DNA of 64,000 nucleotides, from assembly GCA_050485405.1 (NCBI GenBank), contig JBJHBI010000007.1, forward strand, positions 23,996-87,995, given 5' to 3'. The notes beneath the pieces were generated by a model. That model searched no databases, was not told the origin of the DNA, and saw only the letters and a list, made by a program, of their open reading frames with translations. Numbering within the stretch: position 1 is the stretch's first letter; the number at the start of each line of letters is the position of its first letter. Source of the DNA: Saliniramus sp050485405. Lineage in GTDB: Bacteria > Pseudomonadota > Alphaproteobacteria > Rhizobiales > Beijerinckiaceae. A program made the position numbers and the translations under genes. Below are positions 18,062-27,634 of this stretch, piece after piece.

Positions 18062-21000
18062 ATGCTCGAAGATTTCATCGCCGAAGCCCGGGCGTCCTCA
18101 GGCGGCGCCGAGCGCTCGAATTACCAGATCTTCGTGCAGAAGCTCTGCGAGGTGCTCGCCGTGGCGCCTCCCGGCATGGCCGGCCCGGATCATGAGCGCA
18201 ACGATTACGTGTTCGAGCGCCGCGTCGATTTCAATCACCCGGATGGCAGCACGACGCCCGGCTATATCGACTGCTACAAGCGCGATCACTTCATCCTCGA
18301 AGCCAAGCAATCGAAGCGGCGCCACGCCGCCGATGCGCCTTTGCGCCCCCACCCCCGCCCGGGCTGGGACCGTGTTCTCGCCGAGGCGCGGCGGCAGGCG
18401 GAGAATTATGCGCGCGCGCTTCCCGTCGATCACGGCTACCCGCCTTTTCTGATCACGGTCGATGTCGGGCAGGCGATCGAGATCTTCGCGGATTTCTCCG
18501 GGCTGGGAAAGAATTACGCGCATTTCCCGGACCGCAATTCCTACCGGATCGCGCTGGAGGATCTGCGCCGGCCCGAGATCCGCAATCGCCTGCACGCGAT
18601 ATTCACCGAGCCGCGCAAACTCGACCCGACCCGACACGCGGGGCGGGTGACCTTGGTGATCGCGGCGCGCCTCGCCCGCGTCGCACGTCGGTTGGAGAAA
18701 CGTCACGATCCGGCGGAGGTGGCGCAGTTCCTGATGCGCTGCCTGTTCACGATGTTCGCCGAGGATGCCGGCCTACTCCCGGAGCGCGGCTTCCGAGACC
18801 TCCTCCTGCAGCTCAAGAAGAGTCCTGATGAGACCGTCGCGGCGCTCACCGATCTCTGGCGGCGGATGGATAGCGGCGGCTACGAGTCCCGCCTGATGGC
18901 GACGATAAAGCGCTTCAATGGCACATTGTTCAAGGATGCCACGGCTCTGCCGCTCGAAGTCGAGGAACTGGACGAACTCGCCATCGCCGCCTCGCACAAT
19001 TGGCGCGACGTCGAGCCGGCGATCTTCGGCACCCTGCTCGAACGCGCCCTCGATTCCCGCGAGCGTGGGCGGCTAGGTGCGCATTACACGCCGCGCGCTT
19101 ATGTCGAGCGCCTCGTCGTGCCCACCATTCTCGACCCGCTGCGCACTGAATGGGACGAGGCGCGCACCCGCGCCGATGTGCTCCACGAGCAAGGCGACGA
19201 CGACGGCGCGATCGCGGCGATCCGCGCCTTCCATCACCGGCTATGCACCATCCGCGTGCTCGACCCGGCCTGCGGCACCGGCAATTTCCTCTATGTCGCG
19301 CTCGAAATGCTCAAGCGCCTCGAGGGTGAGGTGCTCGAAGCGCTCGATGCGCTCGGCGAGGACCAGGCGCGCCTCGCCATGGAGGGCGAGACGGTGAGCC
19401 CGAAGCAGTTCTACGGGCTCGAGATCAATCCCCGCGCCGTCGCCATCGCCGATCTGGTGCTGTGGATCGGCTATATCAAATGGCAGCGGCGCACGACGAA
19501 CCTCGCCTCCCTGCCCGAGCCGATCCTCCAGGCCTATGGCACGATCCGTCATCAGGATGCGATTCTGGATTCGGATGCGAAGATCGCGCGCTGCGACGAG
19601 ACCGGCGCGCCGCTGACCAAGTGGGACAGGATCAGCCATCGCCCGCACCCGGTCAGCGGGGATCCGATACCCGATCCGAGCGCCCGTATCCCGGTCTGGG
19701 ATTATGTCAATCCGCGCGCCGCACTCTGGCCCGAGGTCGAGTTCATCATCGGCAACCCGCCCTTCATCGGGGGCAAGGACATGCGCGAGGAGCTCGGCGA
19801 CGGCTATACGGAAGCCTGCCGCAAGGCGCGCCCGCAGGTTCCGGGCGGGGCCGATTTCGTCATGCATTTCTGGGACGAAGCCGCATTGCGGCTCTTGCGC
19901 AAGCCTTCAAGGGACGCTCCCAACCCGCTGATCCGCTTCGGCTTCATCACGACGAATTCGATCACCCAGACCTTCTCGCGCCGGGTCATCGAGCGGCACC
20001 TCGAAGCGCGCGATCCGCTCTCGCTGATTTACGCCATCCCCGATCATCCATGGTTGAAGGCGCCCGACAAGGCCGCCGTGCGGATCGCGATGACGGTATG
20101 CGAGCGCGGTCGCCACGAGGGCGTGCTCGAAATCGTCACCGAGGAAGCCGAACTGAAGACCGACACGCCGCGTGTGGAGCTTGCGCGCAGGACCGGGATG
20201 ATCCGGGCGAAGCTCACGCTGGGCGCCGATCTGAGCCAGGCGCGGGCGCTCGCGGCGAACGAGGCGCTGTGCAGCCGGGGGGTCGTTCTGCACGGCGCCG
20301 GGTTCATGGTCACGCCGCGAGAAGCACAGACGCTCGGGCTCGGAACCGTCGAAGGGCTCGACGCACATATCCACGATTACCGCAACGGGCGCGACATTGC
20401 CGCACGCCCGCGCGGGGTGAAGGTGATCGATCTCTATCCGCTCGCGCGCGAGGAGGTCGAGGAGCGTTTTCCCGCCGTGTACCAGCATGTGCTCGAACGC
20501 GTGAAACCGGAGCGCGACCAGAACAACATGAAGTTCCGGCGCGAGAACTGGTGGTGGTTCGGCGCGACCCACAAGGAACTGCGCGCCTTTCTCGACGGCC
20601 TGCCGCGCTACATCACCACGATCGAGACCGCCAAGCACCGCTTCTTCCAATTCCTCGACGGCGATGTGCGGCCCGACAACAAGCTGATCAATATCGGCAG
20701 CGACGATGCGGCGCTGCTCGCCGTGCTCTCCTCCTCGCTGCATTGCTGGTGGTTCCAGGCCAATGCCGGCAAGATCGGCGTCTATGCCCTCGACAGCGTC
20801 TATGTGAAGACGCGCGTCTTCGACCCCTTCCCCTTCCCGCCCTGCCTCGATTCCCGCCTGCCCGACGAGCATCCGCAGGCGGCCTTGCGCACGCGCCTGC
20901 GCAGGCTCGGCGAGAAGCTCGACGCGTTCCGCAAGAAGCGCATCGCCGCCCATTCCTTCATCACCATGACCGGGCTCTACAATGCCCTCGAACAATTGCG

Positions 21001-21622
21001 GCTGCGCGCTGCGGAGCTCGTCGACGAGCCGATGAGCGAGGCGGAGCGTGACTTTCACGAGGCCGGGCAGATCTCGATCCTCGCCGAGCTTCACGACGAG
21101 ATCGACGACGCCGTGCTGGCAGCCTATGGGCTGGACCATCTCGCCCCGGCGCTGATCGGCCAGCCCGGCGCAACGACGCCGATGGTGCTGGAAAAGCCCG
21201 CTTCTCTGGCTGCCGCAGAGGAAGAGCTGTTGAGCGCCCTCGTCGCGCTCAATCAGGAGCGACAGCGCGAGGAGCAACTGGGCCAGGTGCGCTGGCTGCG
21301 CCCGGATTTCCAGATCCCGCGTCTCGCCCAGAAGCTGCCCGAACCGCCGGCAGAGCAGCTCTTCGGCGACACCGTCATCGCGATACCGGAAATTCGCCTG
21401 CCCTGGCCGAGAGATACCGGCGAACAGCTGCGCGCGGTCCGCCGCCTGCTCGTGAGCATCCCCTCACCCGCGCCCGATCAGGTGATCGCACGCGCCTTCG
21501 CCGGCAAGGACAGCAGGTTGCGGCGCGCGCGGGTGCGGAAAGTCCTCGAAGCGCTCACCGCACGCGGCATCGCGCGAAAGACCACGGGTGCGACGCCGGA
21601 TCGATACTTCATCCCCAGATGA
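18062..21622 (+). CDS. Type IIG-like restriction-modification enzyme (fused nuclease, N6-adenine methyltransferase and specificity regions)
   Basis: A 1,187-residue single-chain protein resembling MmeI/COG1002 enzymes. Residues ~68-86 carry a PD-(D/E)xK-like pattern (GYIDCYKRDHFILEAKQSK: Asp then ExK) for DNA cleavage. A helical connector leads to the methyltransferase with LGAHYTPRAYVERLV, SAM motif I DPACGTGNFLYVAL near residue 400 and catalytic motif IV IIGNPPFIGGKD near 563. The C-terminal third, with NNMKFRRENWWWFG and LINIGSDDAALLAVLSSSLH, matches the target-recognition region. One protein would thus both methylate and cut its site. ATG 18062 is taken as start; a GTG at 18050 is also in frame. 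No separate specificity or nuclease gene is nearby. Confidence 0.85.
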   Translation: MLEDFIAEARASSGGAERSNYQIFVQKLCEVLAVAPPGMAGPDHERNDYVFERRVDFNHPDGSTTPGYIDCYKRDHFILEAKQSKRRHAADAPLRPHPRPGWDRVLAEARRQAENYARALPVDHGYPPFLITVDVGQAIEIFADFSGLGKNYAHFPDRNSYRIALEDLRRPEIRNRLHAIFTEPRKLDPTRHAGRVTLVIAARLARVARRLEKRHDPAEVAQFLMRCLFTMFAEDAGLLPERGFRDLLLQLKKSPDETVAALTDLWRRMDSGGYESRLMATIKRFNGTLFKDATALPLEVEELDELAIAASHNWRDVEPAIFGTLLERALDSRERGRLGAHYTPRAYVERLVVPTILDPLRTEWDEARTRADVLHEQGDDDGAIAAIRAFHHRLCTIRVLDPACGTGNFLYVALEMLKRLEGEVLEALDALGEDQARLAMEGETVSPKQFYGLEINPRAVAIADLVLWIGYIKWQRRTTNLASLPEPILQAYGTIRHQDAILDSDAKIARCDETGAPLTKWDRISHRPHPVSGDPIPDPSARIPVWDYVNPRAALWPEVEFIIGNPPFIGGKDMREELGDGYTEACRKARPQVPGGADFVMHFWDEAALRLLRKPSRDAPNPLIRFGFITTNSITQTFSRRVIERHLEARDPLSLIYAIPDHPWLKAPDKAAVRIAMTVCERGRHEGVLEIVTEEAELKTDTPRVELARRTGMIRAKLTLGADLSQARALAANEALCSRGVVLHGAGFMVTPREAQTLGLGTVEGLDAHIHDYRNGRDIAARPRGVKVIDLYPLAREEVEERFPAVYQHVLERVKPERDQNNMKFRRENWWWFGATHKELRAFLDGLPRYITTIETAKHRFFQFLDGDVRPDNKLINIGSDDAALLAVLSSSLHCWWFQANAGKIGVYALDSVYVKTRVFDPFPFPPCLDSRLPDEHPQAALRTRLRRLGEKLDAFRKKRIAAHSFITMTGLYNALEQLRLRAAELVDEPMSEAERDFHEAGQISILAELHDEIDDAVLAAYGLDHLAPALIGQPGATTPMVLEKPASLAAAEEELLSALVALNQERQREEQLGQVRWLRPDFQIPRLAQKLPEPPAEQLFGDTVIAIPEIRLPWPRDTGEQLRAVRRLLVSIPSPAPDQVIARAFAGKDSRLRRARVRKVLEALTARGIARKTTGATPDRYFIPR

Positions 21623-21695
21623 GTCGCCGCAGGGGTATTGCAACTTCCTTTACGGAATTGTCTTAAGGGAACATCGCTTGCGGAGTGATTTGGCC

Positions 21696-22499
21696 ATGAT
21701 TTCCCGAATAACGACACTGGCCGTCGCCGGCCTCATCGCGGCTTTCTTCATCTGGGAAGACGCGTCGTGGCCGCTCGGCCCGGTATCGCCCTCCCCTGCT
21801 CCCGTCGAGGTCAGCCTCAGGGCCCCCGCGACGCATGATCTCCCGCGCATCACCGGCCCCGTCCGCGTCGTCGATGGCGATACGATCCATCTCGGCGACA
21901 GCCGCATTCGCCTGCACGGGATCGACGCGCCGGAATCCGATCAGGCCTGCCTCGATCCGCAGGGCGAGCCCTGGGCGTGCGGCGACGCCGCGACCGAGCG
22001 GCTCGTCGCCCTGATCGGCGATGAAGAGGTTCATTGCACGCAGCGCGACATCGATCGCTACCGCCGCATCATCGGCGAGTGCTTCGCCGGCGAGACCAAT
22101 CTCAACGCGGCCCTCGTGGAAGAAGGGCTCGCCTTCGCCTATCGGCGCTACAGCATGGATTACGCATTGCTCGAAGACGATGCGCGCGAGGCCCGGCGCG
22201 GCTTCTGGTCGGGCGAGGTGCAGGCGCCGTGGGACCACCGGCGCAACCCGCGCCACGCGATGATGCGTCAGGTCGAGGCGACCGGGAGCACGCCCCGCGC
22301 CCAGCCCGGCGGCGCCGGTTTCGATCCGCCCGGCGATTGCCTGATCAAGGGAAACATCAACAGCCGCGGCGAGCGCATCTATCACACGCCGGCGAGCCCG
22401 GCCTATGGCCGCACGCGCATCGACGAGAGCCGCGGTCAGCGCTGGTTCTGCTCGGAGGAGGAAGCACGCGCGGCGGGATGGCGACCGCCGCGCGGCTGA
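21696..22499 (+). CDS. Thermonuclease (SNase)-family secreted protein
   Basis: A 267-residue protein with an N-terminal membrane anchor or signal (ISRITTLAVAGLIAAFFIW). The SNase-like domain shows RVVDGDTIHLGDSRIRLHGI DAPE at residues ~55-77 (the RVVDGDT and RLHGIDAPE motifs), CTQRDIDRYRRIIGECFAGE and LVEEGLAFAYRRYS. The C-terminus carries CLIKGNINSRGERIYHTPAS and WFCSEEEARAAGWR, a small module with paired cysteines often attached to these nucleases. It probably hydrolyses nucleic acids outside the cytoplasm. The start at 21696 has GGAG upstream. Confidence 0.85.
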   Translation: MISRITTLAVAGLIAAFFIWEDASWPLGPVSPSPAPVEVSLRAPATHDLPRITGPVRVVDGDTIHLGDSRIRLHGIDAPESDQACLDPQGEPWACGDAATERLVALIGDEEVHCTQRDIDRYRRIIGECFAGETNLNAALVEEGLAFAYRRYSMDYALLEDDAREARRGFWSGEVQAPWDHRRNPRHAMMRQVEATGSTPRAQPGGAGFDPPGDCLIKGNINSRGERIYHTPASPAYGRTRIDESRGQRWFCSEEEARAAGWRPPRG

Positions 22500-22508
22500 C
22501 GCTGATAG

Positions 22509-23174
22509 TCACGCCTCTTCGGTGACGATGTGCTCGTCATTGACGCCGAGGCTCTTTACCGCCTTCTCCACCGCCTCGATCATGGGCGGCGGGCCGCAGA
22601 TATAGATGTAGCCGCCCCAATCGGGGACGTTCGCCTTGAGGAAATCGGCGGTGATCTCCTGGCGCGGCACGTTGCGTCCGTTCTCCTCGGTCAGCACGAA
22701 GATGCATTCGAGCCCCGGCATCCCCTCCCATTCCTCGCGCAGAATGATGTCGCGCTGGGTTTTGTTGGAGAAGATCAGCGTGCAGCGCGATAACTTGTTC
22801 TCGCGCGCCCGCTTGCGCAGGATCGGAATGAAGGGCGTGATGCCCGCGCCACCGGCGATGAAGACGCCGGGTCCGCGATCCTCGATCGCACCCCAGGGCT
22901 GGTCGATCATCACCGTGTCGCCCGGGCGAAGGCCCGCGATCCGTTTGGTGACGCCGTCGTGGTCCGGATAGCTCTTGATCACGAATTCGAGGATCGGCTC
23001 GTCCGGCTGGCTGGTGAAGGTGAAGGGCCGCGTCTCCTCGCGCCAGCCATCGACATCGAGGGCGAAATCGGTCGCCTGTCCCGGCGTGAAATCGTAACCC
23101 TCGGGCCGCGTGAAGACGAGGCGGTTGGTGTCGTGGGTCAGCGCGGAAATCTCGCGCAAGGTAATGCGATGCAT
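22509..23174 (-). CDS. Flavodoxin/ferredoxin-NADP reductase-like FAD oxidoreductase
   Basis: A 221-residue FNR-fold protein without an attached ferredoxin. The FAD-binding barrel shows RPFTFTSQPDE (RxYS-like motif as RPFTFTS), and the NAD(P) domain has GVFIAGGAGITPFIPILR and YIYICGPPPMIEAVEKAVKS. It likely passes electrons between NAD(P)H and a small carrier, or serves as reductase of an oxygenase. The ATG at 23174 has a perfect AGGAGGT ribosome site, settling the start. It is convergent with the thermonuclease gene and has no operon partner. Confidence 0.88.
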   Translation of the reverse strand: MHRITLREISALTHDTNRLVFTRPEGYDFTPGQATDFALDVDGWREETRPFTFTSQPDEPILEFVIKSYPDHDGVTKRIAGLRPGDTVMIDQPWGAIEDRGPGVFIAGGAGITPFIPILRKRARENKLSRCTLIFSNKTQRDIILREEWEGMPGLECIFVLTEENGRNVPRQEITADFLKANVPDWGGYIYICGPPPMIEAVEKAVKSLGVNDEHIVTEEA

Positions 23175-23355
23175 TGATACCTCCTTTGCGGAGGAAACCG
23201 CCACGGCTGACCGCTGGTTCCGCGAAACGGCGCCGCTTTGCCGTCACGGCCTATTTTGTCGCAGCTGCACGAATCGCCGAGAAACGGTCCGAATATGCCG
23301 TTCGAAGTGGTCGGAAGGCCGCCTCGGGAGCGAAAATGCGACGCCGGACGGCGGT

Positions 23356-24099
23356 TCAGTCCAGCCCGTCCAGCTCGGTTGCGACCTTGTCCTCACCCCG
23401 GTAGCCCATGGCGATGACGAAGAGCTCCGCCGAATCCGAGCGGCTGGAAGGCGGCTTGAAATGGCGGACATTCGCGAAATCGCGCTTCAGATCGGCCAGC
23501 AGCGCACCCTCGGTGCCTCCGCGCAGAACCTTCGCGATATAGGTTCCGCCCTGCGCGAGAACCGAGCGGGCGAATTCGGCCCCGGTCTCGGCGAGACCCA
23601 TGATGCGCAGATGATCGGTCTTCTTGTGGCCGGTCGCGTTGGCGGCCATGTCCGACATCACCACATCCGCCGGGCCGCCGAGCAGCGCGACGAGGCGGGC
23701 GGGCGCGTCGTCGTCCAGAAAGTCCATCTGCACGAATTCGGCTCCGGGCATCGGCTCGATCGGCAGAAGATCGATGCCGACGATCTTGCCGCGCGCCGTC
23801 TTTCGCTCGGTGCCGCTCTCGTCCACGATCCCGATCTTGCGCGCGGCCACCTGCGACCAGCCGCCGGGCGCGGCGCCGAGATCGACGATGCGCTGTCCGG
23901 GCTTGAGAAATCTGAATTTCTCGTCGAGCTCCAGGAGCTTGAAGGCGGCGCGCGAACGCCAGCCCTCGCGCTTTGCGCGCACCACATAGGGATCGTTGAG
24001 TTGCCGCTGGAGCCAGCGCTGCTGGGAGGGCGTGCGACCGCGCGCCTTCTTCAGCTTCACCTTGAGCGCGCGCGGGGGATTGCCGTTCTTCTGCGACAC
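23356..24099 (-). CDS. rlmE: 23S rRNA 2'-O-methyltransferase RlmE (FtsJ/RrmJ)
   Basis: Methylates U2552 of 23S rRNA using SAM. The 247-residue protein has the K-D-K-E framework: Lys in RSRAAFKLLELDEKF, SAM site IVDLGAAPGGWSQVAAR, Asp in VMSDMAANATGH, and Lys in GGTYIAKVLRGGTEGAL. It carries a basic N-terminal extension (ALKVKLKKARGRT) common in alphaproteobacteria. It starts at a GTG 13 bp after the Ppx stop, so the two are an operon. Confidence 0.93.
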   Translation of the reverse strand: MSQKNGNPPRALKVKLKKARGRTPSQQRWLQRQLNDPYVVRAKREGWRSRAAFKLLELDEKFRFLKPGQRIVDLGAAPGGWSQVAARKIGIVDESGTERKTARGKIVGIDLLPIEPMPGAEFVQMDFLDDDAPARLVALLGGPADVVMSDMAANATGHKKTDHLRIMGLAETGAEFARSVLAQGGTYIAKVLRGGTEGALLADLKRDFANVRHFKPPSSRSDSAELFVIAMGYRGEDKVATELDGLD

Positions 24100-24112
24100 G
24101 TTTTCTCTCGCC

Positions 24113-25297
24113 TCAGGCGCGACCGGGCTGCGGCATGGTGGGGGCTGGTGCCGGCGAACCGTTGCGCCCGCGCCCCCTGCGCCGCCCGCGCCGGCGCTTC
24201 CAGACGCCGTCCTCGCGCATCAGATTCATCAATATCCCCTCGCGCAGGCCGCGATCAGCAATGCGCAGGCGGGGTGCGGGAAAGGCGCGGCGGATGCCTT
24301 CGAGAATGGCGCAGCCCGCGAGTACCAGGTCGGCCCGTTCGCGCCCGATGCACGGGCTGGCCGCGCGCTCTTCGTAATCGAGCCGGACCAGTTCGTCGAG
24401 CACCAGATCGACCTCCGACGCGCCCATCCAGAGGCCGTCGACCTGCCGGCGGTCATAGCGCGGCAGGCGCAGATAGATACCCCCGACGGTGGTGACCGTG
24501 CCGGAAGTGCCGAGCAGGTGGAAATCGGGCGCCGCCGTCGCCGCCCCCGCCGCGAGGGCGAAGGGGGTGAGCATCTGCGAGACTTCCTCGACCATGCGCT
24601 CGAACTTCTCGGGGCCGACATCGACGCCGCCATGACGCTCGGCCAGGGTGATCACGCCGACGGGCAGCGAATCCCAGGCGCGGATGCGCTTGCAGGGATC
24701 GGAGAGCGGCGAGCGGGCCTGTCCGTCGAGCCAGGCGATCTCGGTGGAGCCGCCGCCGATATCGAACACGATCACGGAATGGGCCTCGGGATCGGCGAGC
24801 GACGCGCAGCCGGTCACGGCGAGAAACGCCTCGGTGCGCCGGTCCACGATCTCGAGCTCCATGCCGGTCTCGTCATGCACCCGCTCGATGAAGTGATCGG
24901 CGTTGCGCGCCATGCGGCAGGCTTCGGTCGCGATCAGCCGGGCGCGGTTGACGCCGCGCGCGCGCATCTTGTCGCGGCAGATCAGCAGGGCGTCGATCGT
25001 GCGGTCGATCGCGTTGTCGTTGAGCGTGATGGCGCTGGCGAGCCCCTCACCGAGGCGCACGATCCGCGAGAAGGCATCGATGACACGAAAGCCCGCGCGG
25101 GCCGGTTCGGCGATGAGAAGGCGGCAATTGTTGGTGCCGAGATCGAGCGCGGCGTAGGCCTCGCCCCGTCGCCGGTTACGGCGTTGCGCCCGATGCTCCT
25201 GCGTGTTCTGCCCTGTCGACTTCGAAGCCGGACTGTCGAAGTTCAGAGATCCTTCCGCCTTTGCATCTGCGCCGAATGCACCACTGTCCACCGCCAA
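24113..25297 (-). CDS. Ppx/GppA-family exopolyphosphatase/pppGpp phosphohydrolase
   Basis: Hydrolyses inorganic polyphosphate or pppGpp. The ASKHA core shows YAALDLGTNNCRLLIAEP, VIDAFSRIVRLGEGL, IATEACRMARNADHF and FDIGGGSTEIAWLDG. The N-terminus is uncertain: TTG 25297 or GTG 25291, both after a GAGGACGAAACC purine stretch. The C-terminal 25 residues are Arg/Gly-rich (WKRRRGRRRGRGRNGS), an unusual basic tail. It lies upstream of rlmE in the same transcript. Whether it prefers polyphosphate or pppGpp cannot be read from sequence. Confidence 0.88.
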   Translation of the reverse strand: MAVDSGAFGADAKAEGSLNFDSPASKSTGQNTQEHRAQRRNRRRGEAYAALDLGTNNCRLLIAEPARAGFRVIDAFSRIVRLGEGLASAITLNDNAIDRTIDALLICRDKMRARGVNRARLIATEACRMARNADHFIERVHDETGMELEIVDRRTEAFLAVTGCASLADPEAHSVIVFDIGGGSTEIAWLDGQARSPLSDPCKRIRAWDSLPVGVITLAERHGGVDVGPEKFERMVEEVSQMLTPFALAAGAATAAPDFHLLGTSGTVTTVGGIYLRLPRYDRRQVDGLWMGASEVDLVLDELVRLDYEERAASPCIGRERADLVLAGCAILEGIRRAFPAPRLRIADRGLREGILMNLMREDGVWKRRRGRRRGRGRNGSPAPAPTMPQPGRA

Positions 25298-25475
25298 GGT
25301 TTCGTCCTCGCGAACTCCTCTACCGTCATGGGGGAGTTCTCCAACTTGAGGACAAGGGTAACAGCGCAGCCGGCGAAATGCCAAGTGGATTCATGATCGG
25401 GCGGATTTGTGGCGGAAAAAATCAATTCCGTCGCGCCGCCTCCGGTTCCATGCAATGCCCGGTAAACGTCACCCG

Positions 25476-25955
25476 TCAGGCAGCGACTTTCTGCGGCACG
25501 GCATCCGTCGCGCGTGCCACGGGGCGCAGGAGGCCCTTCACCTGCACATAGGGGCGCGGGCGGTTGATCACCTCGTCGAGGCGCGACCAGAGAACCTTGG
25601 GCGAGAAAGGCTTGGCGATGATCTCGTTGACGCCGAGCGAGACGGCGCGATCGACCACGTAGCGGCGCGGCTTGCCCATCATCACGATGATCGGGATGCT
25701 CGGCGCCGGAGAGGTGGTGGGCGTGCGCGTGAGGCGGATGAACTCCTCGCCCGAGAGAATGGCGAGATCCCAGTCGAGAATGACGAGATCGGGCTTGCTT
25801 TCGGAGAGTACGCCCAGCGCTTCGGCACCGTCCGGCGCTTCCAGCACGCGCTTGATGCCCACACGGGTGAGCATGTCGCGCAGGATACGCCGGATATAGA
25901 GGCTCTCGTCGACGACGAGGGCCGCCAGATCGGGGAATGTCGGCGTCGCGATCAT
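25476..25955 (-). CDS. Single-domain response regulator (CheY-like receiver)
   Basis: A 159-residue receiver without an output domain. The acidic pair (VVDESLYIRRIL), phospho-acceptor Asp (DLVILDWDLAIL) and Lys (EIIAKPFSP) are present. The switch Thr/Ser at the end of beta-4 is replaced: the strand reads IPIIVMMGKPRR. About 25 residues follow the receiver fold. It may tune signalling through protein contacts in the manner of CheY or DivK. No kinase is adjacent. The ATG at 25955 has AGGTG upstream and is preferred over 25979. Confidence 0.85.
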   Translation of the reverse strand: MIATPTFPDLAALVVDESLYIRRILRDMLTRVGIKRVLEAPDGAEALGVLSESKPDLVILDWDLAILSGEEFIRLTRTPTTSPAPSIPIIVMMGKPRRYVVDRAVSLGVNEIIAKPFSPKVLWSRLDEVINRPRPYVQVKGLLRPVARATDAVPQKVAA

Positions 25956-26143
25956 GCCGGTCACACCTGGGTTACGCAAAAACTCCGATCAATCTATCAG
26001 TGCAGTTTTGCCAGATCGTAAAGACGATTGCGGTGATTGCGGATTGCGACGGCCCGCATGGCGGCTACCCTCGTGGAGAGAGGCGATTCGCGAATGCCCG
26101 CAACGAGCGCCCGAGCTGTCACATGTTTTGGAAAGGATGCCAG

Positions 26144-26500
26144 ATGCTAGGCCGCATGACCGCAATATCCAGGATCCGCTCGTTATCCGGCGCCGCGATG
26201 TTGTTAGCCTGCGCGCTCGCAGCGTCCGTTTTCGCCGCGACGGGGACGGCGCGCGCGGAGGCAGAGGATGGACGGATCATCGCCGAGCGCTGGTGCGCGT
26301 CATGCCATCTCGTTGCGCCGGATCAGGCGATGGCGAGCGATCAGGTCGTGAGCTTCATGGAAATCGCGCAGGATCACGAACTCGACGCGGATCGCCTGCG
26401 GCGTTTCCTGCAGATGCCCCACCCGCCGATGCCGGATCTGCAACTGACCCACCGCGAGATCAGATCGCTGATCGCCTATATCGACAGTCTCGCGCCGTGA
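26144..26500 (+). CDS. Small class I c-type cytochrome
   Basis: A 118-residue protein with a signal peptide (GAAMLLACALAASVFAATGT) and one haem site AERWCASCHLV (CxxCH). The distal Met is probably in QMPHPPMPDLQL, the conserved MP segment before the C-terminal helix LTHREIRSLIAYIDSL. It is a periplasmic electron carrier. The start at 26144 has GGAAAGG upstream. It lies alone, 188 bp from the divergent response regulator. Confidence 0.88.
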   Translation: MLGRMTAISRIRSLSGAAMLLACALAASVFAATGTARAEAEDGRIIAERWCASCHLVAPDQAMASDQVVSFMEIAQDHELDADRLRRFLQMPHPPMPDLQLTHREIRSLIAYIDSLAP

Positions 26501-26553
26501 CGCGGCGGGCTCACCTGCGACGATGGTTCCAAGTAGCAACGCGGTCGTAAATC

Positions 26554-26790
26554 TCAGTGAGAGGTGGTCCAGTCGAAGAGGGAATGGTTCGCGGCGGGTT
26601 GGCGGGCGCCGTCGCCGTCGCCGGCCCGAGCTTCCTTCAGCCGCCTTGCTGCCTCACGCATGCCGGCTGCACCGAGGGGCTCCTTGCGCTGCGGACCGGC
26701 ACCGGTCGCCAGCGCGCCGCGCAGGGCATGCGCGTCTTCCTTCGGGATCGCACCGGGTGTGCTGGCGATGACGTTGGCGAAATCAGGCAT
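26554..26790 (-). CDS. Small conserved-looking protein of unknown function
   Basis: A 78-residue product starting MPDFANVIASTPGAIPKEDA and rich in Ala, Gly and Arg. A clean GGAGGG site precedes the ATG at 26790. The last residues SLFDWTTSH form a distinct hydrophobic-aromatic tail. I do not recognise the family and no membrane segment is visible. A real gene is likelier than a shadow because no other frame here makes sense. Confidence 0.55.
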   Translation of the reverse strand: MPDFANVIASTPGAIPKEDAHALRGALATGAGPQRKEPLGAAGMREAARRLKEARAGDGDGARQPAANHSLFDWTTSH

Positions 26791-26974
26791 GGTGCCCTCC
26801 GGCCGCTTTCGTAAACCGTTTGTTAACTGTACCACGCCCCGATAACGAACGAGCATTCTGGCAGTTCCAAGGCGACGGCTACAATTCGTAACACTACGTG
26901 AGCGACCACCGCCGCAAGCATGCCGAAACCATCACCATCCCTTTGAAAGAAAGAGGTTTTTTGCAGTGTTATCC

Positions 26975-27634
26975 ATGCGTGAGCTTTTGCGTGGCCCGCC
27001 ATTGATCGCGGGGATCGGGCTTATGGTCTTCGCCGCCCTGCTCGTGATGCTCGTCGCCGCGCCGGCGCAGCCCTGGCTCGCCGCCATCGATCGCACCATA
27101 CCGCAGCTGATGCGCGGCCCCCATGGCGAGCCGCTCGGTCCGGACTGGTTCCGCGAAGCGATGCGCGACGTCTCGGCGCTGGGCAGCATGTCCGTCCTGA
27201 TAGGTACGGCCATCGTGGTGGCACTGGGCTGGACGATCGGCGGGCGCATGCGCGATGCGGCCCGGCTCGTCGCCGTGATGGTGGCGAGCATCTCGCTGAA
27301 TACGGCTGCGAAGGCGATCATCGCCCGCCCGCGCCCCGATCTCTTCGAGGCCGCGACGCAGGTCTTCACCAACAGCTTTCCCAGCGCCCATGCGATGGTT
27401 TCGGCTTCGCTCGCCGTCGCGCTCGTCGCAGGGATCCGCGAACGGCGCGCATATCGCCTCTATCTGAGCGGGATCGCCATCTTGCTGACCGGCCTGATCG
27501 GGATCAGCCGGATCTATCTCGGCGTGCACTGGCCGAGCGACGTAATCGCCGGCTGGGCACTCGGCCTCGCCTGCGCGATCATCGTCCTGAGGCTCACCCG
27601 CAGCGAGGGCTCAGCCGGCACCCCCGGCGGCTGA
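26975..27634 (+). CDS. PAP2-family membrane phosphatase
   Basis: Inner-membrane phosphatidic acid phosphatase-type enzyme of about 219 residues and six hydrophobic helices. The three active-site motifs are visible: KAIIARPRP (KxxxxxxRP), FPSAHA (variant PSxH) and SRIYLGVHWPSD (SRxxxxxHxxxD). It probably dephosphorylates lipid phosphates or undecaprenyl pyrophosphate. A GTG at 26966 is an alternative start. The last 24 bp overlap the convergent aminotransferase gene. Confidence 0.88.
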   Translation: MRELLRGPPLIAGIGLMVFAALLVMLVAAPAQPWLAAIDRTIPQLMRGPHGEPLGPDWFREAMRDVSALGSMSVLIGTAIVVALGWTIGGRMRDAARLVAVMVASISLNTAAKAIIARPRPDLFEAATQVFTNSFPSAHAMVSASLAVALVAGIRERRAYRLYLSGIAILLTGLIGISRIYLGVHWPSDVIAGWALGLACAIIVLRLTRSEGSAGTPGG

